From Microstegium vimineum (Eukaryota; Streptophyta; Magnoliopsida; Poales; Poaceae), in assembly GCA_022036555.1 (NCBI GenBank), contig CM039133.1, positions 9,331,894 to 9,395,893 on the forward strand: a stretch of DNA of 64,000 bases, read 5' to 3'. The translations under genes and the position numbers were made by a program. The notes under the pieces were generated by a model. The model was not told the origin of the DNA. It saw only the letters and a list, made by a program, of their open reading frames with translations, and searched no databases. Below are positions 57,716-64,000 of the stretch, one piece after another. The stretch's first letter is position 1, and each line of letters opens with the position of its first letter.

Positions 57716-58574
57716 TCAGGACTCGGGGGGTTGGCATCTTGTGCTGGTGTAGCTTTCCCCCCTCCTCCTTCTTCTGTGGCCGCGGTGTCGTCGACGTCGT
57801 CCTGGGGGTCGGCTTGCTCGTCGAGGTGGAAGCATTCCCGGGTGGGATCGTAACCCTCGTCGGGGGAGTCCGAGTCGGGGTCGGCGTGGTAGAAGTGGGG
57901 GAAAGATCCCCTGCGCTCTTCTGCCAGGCGTCACCGCAACGTGCCCCAGGTTCGGACTTGCCTTGGCTTCGGGTGCTCGCCGGTGAAGAGGTGGTGACGG
58001 GGTTATCCGTCGCACGCGGCGGGGTCCCTGGAGACCCGCAACGTGTCTGTATCTGCAAACCTGCGAGGGCAGAACAGAGTCTTGCGCTGTTGTGGAGCCC
58101 GTATGGAAATGGGTTACACGGTGGTGGCGGGGTCGAGTGTGTCGGAGAGGCCACGGGGACCCCCTGGGGTGACGATGTGGTAGAGCCAAAGTCACACTCA
58201 GGGAGGTGCCCGCCCCCGACCCACATGCATGGGTCAAACAGGCTCCCGAGAGGGGGGCCGTGTCGCCAGCTGGGGCCGAGGAAACGACATCCGACATCTC
58301 GGAGTCCGCACGACGACGAGCGCGTCGGAGTCGCTCGCGCCTCCTCCTGATCGCAGGCCAGAGGCGCAAGCGGAGGGACCGTCGCCTGATCCTTCTTAGC
58401 CTCGGCGTATCGGTGCTGCTGCCGTCCAGGCCACGGGCAAAGGGGAACACTATGTAGTGTCCCTGGCCCGTGGATATGAACCCAGACCGCCGAACCAGAT
58501 GACGGTGGTGAATGGAAGTGGTGGGATGGTGGAATTCATCTGAGAGAGTAGTTCGGAGTTGATCGACACGCAAT
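57716..58574 (-). other. Leader of element 2 between PBS and gag
   Basis: Long overlapping frames exist here but none shows a known domain, and composition bias explains their openness. It is probably the 5' leader, perhaps with the unreadable start of gag. Confidence 0.5.
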
Positions 58575-58595
58575 TCGCCCTACCTGGCGCGCCAA
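58575..58595 (-). other. Primer binding site of element 2
   Basis: On the minus strand ttggcgcgccaggtagggcg starts one base after the 5' LTR end, where a tRNA 3' end would prime. The tRNA is not assigned. Confidence 0.6.
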
Positions 58596-58596
58596 C

Positions 58597-59901
58597 TGTC
58601 GGTGTTATGACCCGGGGGTCAAGACCACCAACTAGTAAATTTGTATATTGCGTGCTCCCTCTCCCAGATGTGATGCAAGATGGACACCAGATTTATCCTG
58701 GTTCGGGCAAAGAAGGCCCTACGTCCAGCGGGGGGGAGGATGACTTGTATTATCTCGCACCCAAAGTGCTCGTATAGGGGGGGGGGGTACAAGCTGAGTT
58801 ACACGGGGTTGCTCAGAGTGAGCTATGATCTAGGGCTAGCAGGGCTACCCTATGTGGTTGGTTGGTTGCCCGAGGGGTCGATCGAGCAATGGGGTGTATG
58901 GAATGTGAGTATGGAGTCGTCTGAAAGTCCCCGGGATTCGGCCGGAAAGGATCGGATCGGAATCGGAGCAAGATCCCGATCCTCTACCTCGGCATCCCCT
59001 TTTATAGACCAAGGGGAGGCCCGAGGGTACAGGGTCCTAAACTGTTGTGGCATGGGCGGCATCTCCGCGGCACAGTGCTGGCGAAGGGACGTCAATCACT
59101 GTGGCGGTATGGTCTTCCCACTCTTCTGGCGCTCCGGGATGTGGTGGCAGTAGAAGTCATCGCGGCACGTCGCTGCACAGCTCCCGCAGGCGGGCACGAA
59201 TCCCACAGCTGAAGCGGGATAGGGCGGATGGGATGGGCCCCATACCGGAGTTGTTGGAGAGAGGGGTCGAGCCCCCCGGTCGAGGGGTGAGGTCGAGACC
59301 GGGGTAGCCTTGTCGTATTCCCGAAGGTGTCGTCGAGGGCTGTATTGTTCATGTCTCGAGGGGTACTTCTGGAGTCCATACTCGCAACGTGGCGACAGTG
59401 GCATCACAGTTGACGGAGGTTCGGGTGATGGCGATGAGCTGATGGATTTGACAGCGGTCGCGGGCGCCCATGGTGTTAGGCAGATTTACTTTAACCCATG
59501 CCGTGAGCAGTTGGGTCGATCGAGCTTCCCGTTGAGGGGTCGTTCGTTTGACCTCTTTCCGTCACTCGTTGTCGAGGTAGGGTCGGAGGGGTCGTTTGTT
59601 CGGCCCCTCGTCCGTCATTCGGCGTCGAGGTGGAGGTGGAGGGGTCATTGGTTCGGCCCCTCGTCCGTCATTCGGCGTCGAGGTGGAGGTGGAGGGGTCG
59701 TTCGTTCGGCCCCTCGTCCGTCTCTTTCCCGAAGCGGGTCGGCCCACGACTGGTTGGTATAGCCGGTACAGGGGGCCTTTGTGTGATGGACCTTTCTTTA
59801 CTGACTCGAGCGGTGGGCTGACCCCTGCCTTAAAAATAGTTGCTATGTTTAGCGTTAAATTATCGAAGGGTTTAGGGTACCCCTTACCTTCGTACCCGAC
59901 A
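58597..59901 (-). repeat. 5' LTR of element 2 (1305 bp)
   Basis: Same sequence as the 3' LTR with few differences (G-run lengths, isolated substitutions). The TATA box is on the minus strand near 58995-59010, pointing towards gag. Subrepeats lie at 59585-59725. Confidence 0.95.
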
Positions 59902-59906
59902 ACTAC

Positions 59907-61557
59907 CAATATAGGCATATCAAATATTTTAGTGAAAATACATAAATATCTCAAAAGTAACAACCTCTATAAGTTATATGTTATGGTTACTAATATGGTT
60001 TTAAACATTTTTTAGTATCATTAGTATATGAGTTATGTATAAAAAAAGTCTATGTGAGAAATATGAAATATTTAGTTTATTATTCATGCATGTTGTCGTT
60101 GTGCATATATTTACATTAACAAATCTTACTATATTAAAAATGATAGAGGAGGGGTTGACAATATACATATTATATTTGTTCTCTAAACATTTTTTTATAA
60201 CATGATATGTTGATAATTTAGATTATATTTGAGGGGTATTTAATTTTTCTAGTAATGAGATGAAAATTGATCAGTTATGTAAATTATCGATCATAATATG
60301 AGGACGTGGGTACTCCAATGTAAATTTATGTCTATATTAGATCATGTTTCTTAACAACATATGTGGGTAATATAAATTAGTATCATGAGTTTTTAATATT
60401 ATTTTACACAACTACAAAATTGAATATTTATTTAAAAACATAATAGATCTAATAACTATTATTATTATCAATCGTGATTAGGTCATAAGTAATTGATGGC
60501 AAGATTTTATTTTTATTTTTATGAGAATTTGATGATCTATTTTTTGTTTCCAATCAAATCTTCTAAGATTAACATGCACGCTCAAGCGAGGACATCTAGT
60601 TAGAATTTATAGTACTGACATTTTTTCTAGCGCGATATATATTTAGTTGAAATCTAGTCTTAAGATATATAATTTTTTGATACAGCCTATTTTGTGTCTT
60701 GATAAATCTATAATTTATCTCTTATCTTTTAATCAAAGTGTTGTATTTTCAGATGTTAATTATATATTCTATTATTCATTATATTTTATTAAAAACATTA
60801 AAAAAAGTCTATATCCTAGTAGTATGGTTTCCACATAAGTTAAAGCTCAGCAAGCATATGTGTGTGATGTATTATCTATATATATCATAGAGTGCATAAA
60901 AAATAAATATTGATTGCCAAGGTGAGTAATTTAGATATAAATTTAGGTGGTTATTTTGAATTATTTTTCTAAATAGTAGAGGCGGTTAATTTATATATAA
61001 ATCTAGGGGGTTATTTTGAATTATCTTGGTAGATGTGGGTAATTTATATACAAAATTAGGGGTTACTTTATGTTTTTTGGTAATGGTAGTATTGGGTAAT
61101 TTTTTTTAATAAAATACAATAGATCTAATGGCTAATATCAGTGATGATGATTAGAGTCTACCAAATCAAAGGATGAATGTTTATGATTATATATTGTGAG
61201 AATTTGTAGTATTTCTTATTTTTCTTAGCGCGTCTGGTCAGAATTAACGTGGTGTCTCCATTCGGGCCTCCAATTAGTAATAATAAGATAATAAAGTACA
61301 TTGTGTATGGACCCACTATGGATGTGCTACGTTTTAGTACTTTTTCTAAAAAAATAATTGTACTTTATAGGTTATTCAAGATTGCATGGAGAAAGTGGTT
61401 TCTATTTGATAGTTTTCCTTTTCTTTGGATCACCCATTCCGGGGCAAGTCCTTAGTGTCTAATTTCCACCTATTCGAGTGATGCCCGTATTATTTCCTTA
61501 ATACACACCAGCTATTTGCAAGATACAGTGAGTACTAACTCACGCTGCCACATATGC
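59907..61557. other. AT-rich spacer
   Basis: Very AT-rich, no coding frame or tandem array. The line aggtggttattttgaattatttt and variants of it recur around 60945-61065 (loosely repeated three times). Nothing else supportable. Confidence 0.6.
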
Positions 61558-61584
61558 CACTAGTAGAGAACCGACCTTTGTCTT

Positions 61585-61715
61585 TGGTCGGTAAGGGGCT
61601 TTAGCCCCGGTTTCTGAACCGGGACTAAGGATTCAGGACTAAATGTCCCACCTTTAGTCCTGGTTCAGAGAACCGGGGCTAAAATCCGATCTTTAGCCCC
61701 GGTTGGTAATACCAA
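61585..61715. repeat. Subterminal inverted repeats of the CACTA element
   Basis: ggggctttagccccggtttctgaaccgggactaagg and cctggttcagagaacc followed by ggggctaaa give several overlapping inverted repeats, the usual transposase-binding region of CACTA elements. Confidence 0.7.
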
Positions 61716-61911
61716 ATGTTTGTATTCTTCGCTTTTAATACATGCATTCGCTGCTAATACGTGTATTCACACACTTATAAGTTAGTTTCAAGCATTAAAC
61801 ACAAACAAACTATGAAACTCTATATATAAATATATATATACATAAGTATGCACATAAAATTTACATCATTATCCATTCATATTTGACTTAGGACACAACC
61901 GCTCTCGCCAC

Positions 61912-64000
61912 TTAAATCTCATACCGATGTTCGTCTTGATTTGGCTTCAGTGGTTCGGCCGGGTCGAAATAGTACTCACCTTTAGGGTTGACCACTTTTT
62001 TAAGAATAAATCCAGTAAGTGTCTCTTAAATTCCTTTGAGGCAGACTTCTTGCAACACTTGTTATTGCAACCATAGCATCTTCAATTTGCATTATAAAGA
62101 AACAAGTGTTAATATACATAAGATTTAGTTAATAGCAACAAATAAATAAAATGGATGTATTATATATACATATCGCATACTTTTAATGTCTGATTAAGAG
62201 TTCTTCTTGCATACACCGTGAGGAAGTCGCAAACGTAGTATCCACACAGATTGTTGTCTGGTGGCTGCCTTAGAACCCACTGTAAGATATAAAACGATTA
62301 CTATCGTCATCATACGCATACGTTAAAGCATGCTAAGGTAACAAATTATGAGAGCTAGTAGAACTTACACTTAGCAGATTAGGACCCTTAGTGCCACTTC
62401 CAGATCCGTACGGTGTTTCGGGACGAACCAAGCCTAAACCCTGCTCAATAATTGGATCATTAGTTAATTAATTCTTGAAGTGTAGTTGAGCACGAATCTA
62501 TATTTAAAGATCAAAGTTACCCCTTGATAATGTCTATCATATCTTGGTAATCCCCCAGTGGTTTTCTCAATGAGTCAAAGATTATCAATTGACATCTTCT
62601 CATATTGAAGACTACGAGTATCCAGTGAAAACTGCATTTGTTTATACAGTCACCATATATATCTTTATGCTGAATTGAGTAATAAGTAAGAAAAATTGTG
62701 CAAACGATAACAACACTCACCCAAAGTTGTAGCGGAAGAGTATATAATCTCTGGTCTTTTGGTTGACCAAGAACCTCCGAAGATTCCTCTCCGTTTGAGG
62801 TATCCATTGATCGCGGGGAGTGTTTGGATCCCAGAATATGATTGATGGATCAATGAAACCAATCTCCGTGTCTCCCTTACGTTTGAGGTATAACATCAAG
62901 AATCTACATATATATGTTTGAGTATAGTTAGTTACTATACATATACATATGCTATAGTTAGATTACTAAAAGAAATGATCACTTATAGACAGAAGCAGGA
63001 CATGAGAGATTTGTCTAGAGCGTCCATATGGCATTGTTAGTGGAGCTTACTATACGGAACAAATATAAGGTCATCGCCCCGGAAGTAATGTTCATCTCTA
63101 ATTCTGACGCAAATCTAGTCATCTGAGTTTTTGGTACATGCCTCCATGTACCACGAGTTTAACAAGCGCATTTGCGTACCAAGTTCCCTGAGGGACGATG
63201 GGTTGTACAGACTTCTGCCACGTACATAAGTTCTCTTCCACTCATCGACTACAGTGGCATTTGCGATGAGTGCATTTCCTAGAAATTGATTCGCGGTTAG
63301 ACCAGCTCCTGACAAGAACTCTTCCATACCATCATAATTGACCCTGCCACTATAGTCTTCTAGCACGCTCATGTTTGAACTATATTGATTCCCAACAACT
63401 AGCGGGGACACTAATTGATTCGATTGTTCCCCGAGCTGTGGGACACCCTTCCGTGCTCTTCTCTCTTTAGTCTTCTCCTCGTTAATTGCCTTTTGTAGGG
63501 TGCGGTTATAGTCCGACAGTGGAGAACTCTTCTGAGCATCACGTAGTTGTCTCTTCTTTGCTTCCACCGCTTGCCTTAGAGCATATGGATGTAAGAAGAA
63601 AGACTGCTTAGCTTCTTTCTTTGCTTTACGGGCGTCATCCGAAAGGTCTGCATTAAAATAACATGAGATGGAACACCATCATGTGTCATTTCCGAGTCAC
63701 ACAAAGACTAATGTATGCTTATGAAAGCCTTGACATAACGTATGCTAAGACCACTAGCACTATACACAAAAAACCTAAAATACACTTTAGTAGCATAATG
63801 ATCTCCTGACCAACTAAAGCAGACAGATCATTATTTGTATGTTCAACATCGACGAGCTCCTTGAGCTGGCTCGCTGCCTCATCAGCCTTCGTAGCCTCCG
63901 CCACATGTTTAACATAACCTTCCTCCCAGTACCAGCCGCGACATCCAGTGCCATCCCACTGAAAATAGAAATAAAAAATCAACACTTTAATCAAAATCAT
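61912..64000 (-). pseudogene. CACTA-encoded protein with Ulp1-like (C48) protease domain, C-terminal part
   Basis: Exons, right to left: up to 63962 WDGTGCRGWYWEEGYVKHV; about 63649-62998 with AKKEAKQSFFLHPYALRQAV, Lys/Arg-rich stretch, FLGNALIANATVVDEWKR, LGTQMRLLNSWYMEAC, a TAG at 63117-63119, then RDEHYFRGDDLIF; about 62905-62720 with KGDTEIGFIDPSII and RFLVNQKTRDYILFRYN; about 62670-62517 with FHWILVVFNMRRCQLIIFDS; a short exon 62450-62375; about 62290-62175 with RQPPDNNLCGYYVCDFL; last exon ending YYFDPAEPLKPNQDEHRYEI and a TAA at 61912-61914. His in FHW, Asp in FDS, Gln in RQPP and Cys in LCGYY form the C48 cysteine-protease set. Such domains are known passengers of plant CACTA and MULE elements; their use to the element is unclear. 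The TAG at 63117 suggests decay. Confidence 0.8.

Larger units (their letters stand above)
43815..59901 (-). mobile_element. Complete Tat-lineage Ty3/gypsy retrotransposon (element 2), TSD actac
   Basis: Its LTRs, 43815-45117 (3') and 58597-59901 (5'), are nearly identical. A perfect 5-bp duplication actac lies at 43810-43814 and 59902-59906. Minus-strand order: PBS (about 58575-58595), leader, gag with protease, RT, RNase H, a second RNase H, and integrase, i.e. Ty3/gypsy order with the dual RNase H that marks the Tat clade. On the plus strand, between the integrase end and the 3' LTR, lies a six-exon antisense gene. It spans 16,087 bp. Gag-pol has at least seven lesions, so it is dead despite the well-kept LTRs. 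Confidence 0.95.
61558..64000 (-). mobile_element. CACTA DNA transposon, one end, continuing beyond the window
   Basis: Terminal motif CACTAGTAGAGAACC at 61558, preceded by tgc as the possible 3-bp TSD. Subterminal repeats of TTTAGCCCCGGTT in both orientations lie at 61590-61710. A multi-exon gene on the minus strand runs towards this end (64000 to 61912). Both the TIR text and the gene type match grass CACTA (En/Spm-like) elements. Confidence 0.88.

Noticed and set aside
1..64000. CRISPR arrays, bacterial operons or organelle inserts
   Set aside because: No regularly spaced short repeats, no bacterial-type gene order and no plastid or mitochondrial genes; all evidence points to plant nuclear DNA.

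Overview
The window reads as nuclear DNA of a grass (Poaceae, probably panicoid). It is almost entirely nested transposable elements: GC-rich Ty3/gypsy elements, Ty1/copia and L1-type LINE sequence, CACTA and MITE DNA transposons, and AT-rich spacers. The only recognisable host gene is a patatin-like lipase, and it is broken. No rRNA, tRNA or CRISPR array was seen. Species cannot be read from the sequence.

Layout. (0) 1-1994: the 3' end of a gypsy-type element with 277-bp tandem repeats and an LTR at 1510-1994; it abuts a truncated integrase. (1) 1995-16244: the 3' part of a Tat-lineage Ty3/gypsy element on the + strand, with integrase, a multi-exon gene on the opposite strand (aORF), and a 3' LTR at 14970-16244. 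It is interrupted at 3930-10260 by (2), a gag-only, pol-less LTR element that carries a solo LTR of its own family inside gag. (3) 16245-20534: spacer and a patatin-like pseudogene with a LINE tail in its first intron. (4) 20535-28188: a TSD-bounded, coding-free LTR-like block with a CACTA-type end and a MITE-like piece inside. (5) 28241-40843: LINE country. A short LINE-type retroposon on the - strand lies head-to-head with a long LINE on the + strand, whose ORF2 is split by a complete copia element (32939-37781). (6) 40844-43809: AT-rich spacer with a Stowaway-like MITE. (7) 43810-59906: a complete 16.1-kb Tat-lineage element on the - strand with both LTRs and a perfect 5-bp TSD. It contains gag, protease, RT, two RNase H domains and integrase on the - strand and the aORF gene on the + strand. 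(8) 59907-61557: AT-rich spacer. (9) 61558-64000: the end of a CACTA transposon encoding a Ulp1-like (C48) protease-domain protein.

The most interesting system is the antisense gene of the two Tat elements. In both copies it has its own TATA box about 180-200 bp upstream of its ATG, a conserved N-terminal domain of the 'putative gypsy type transposon' family (PF04195 by recognition), conserved GT-AG introns, a charged linker, a long coiled coil and a conserved C-terminus. It runs convergently towards the integrase gene. Four insertions have perfect 5-bp TSDs (acaat, caaac, aagaa, actac), so the order of nesting can be read directly. Many coding frames are closed by stop codons that look like C-to-T transitions in CG or CHG contexts, as expected for old methylated transposons.
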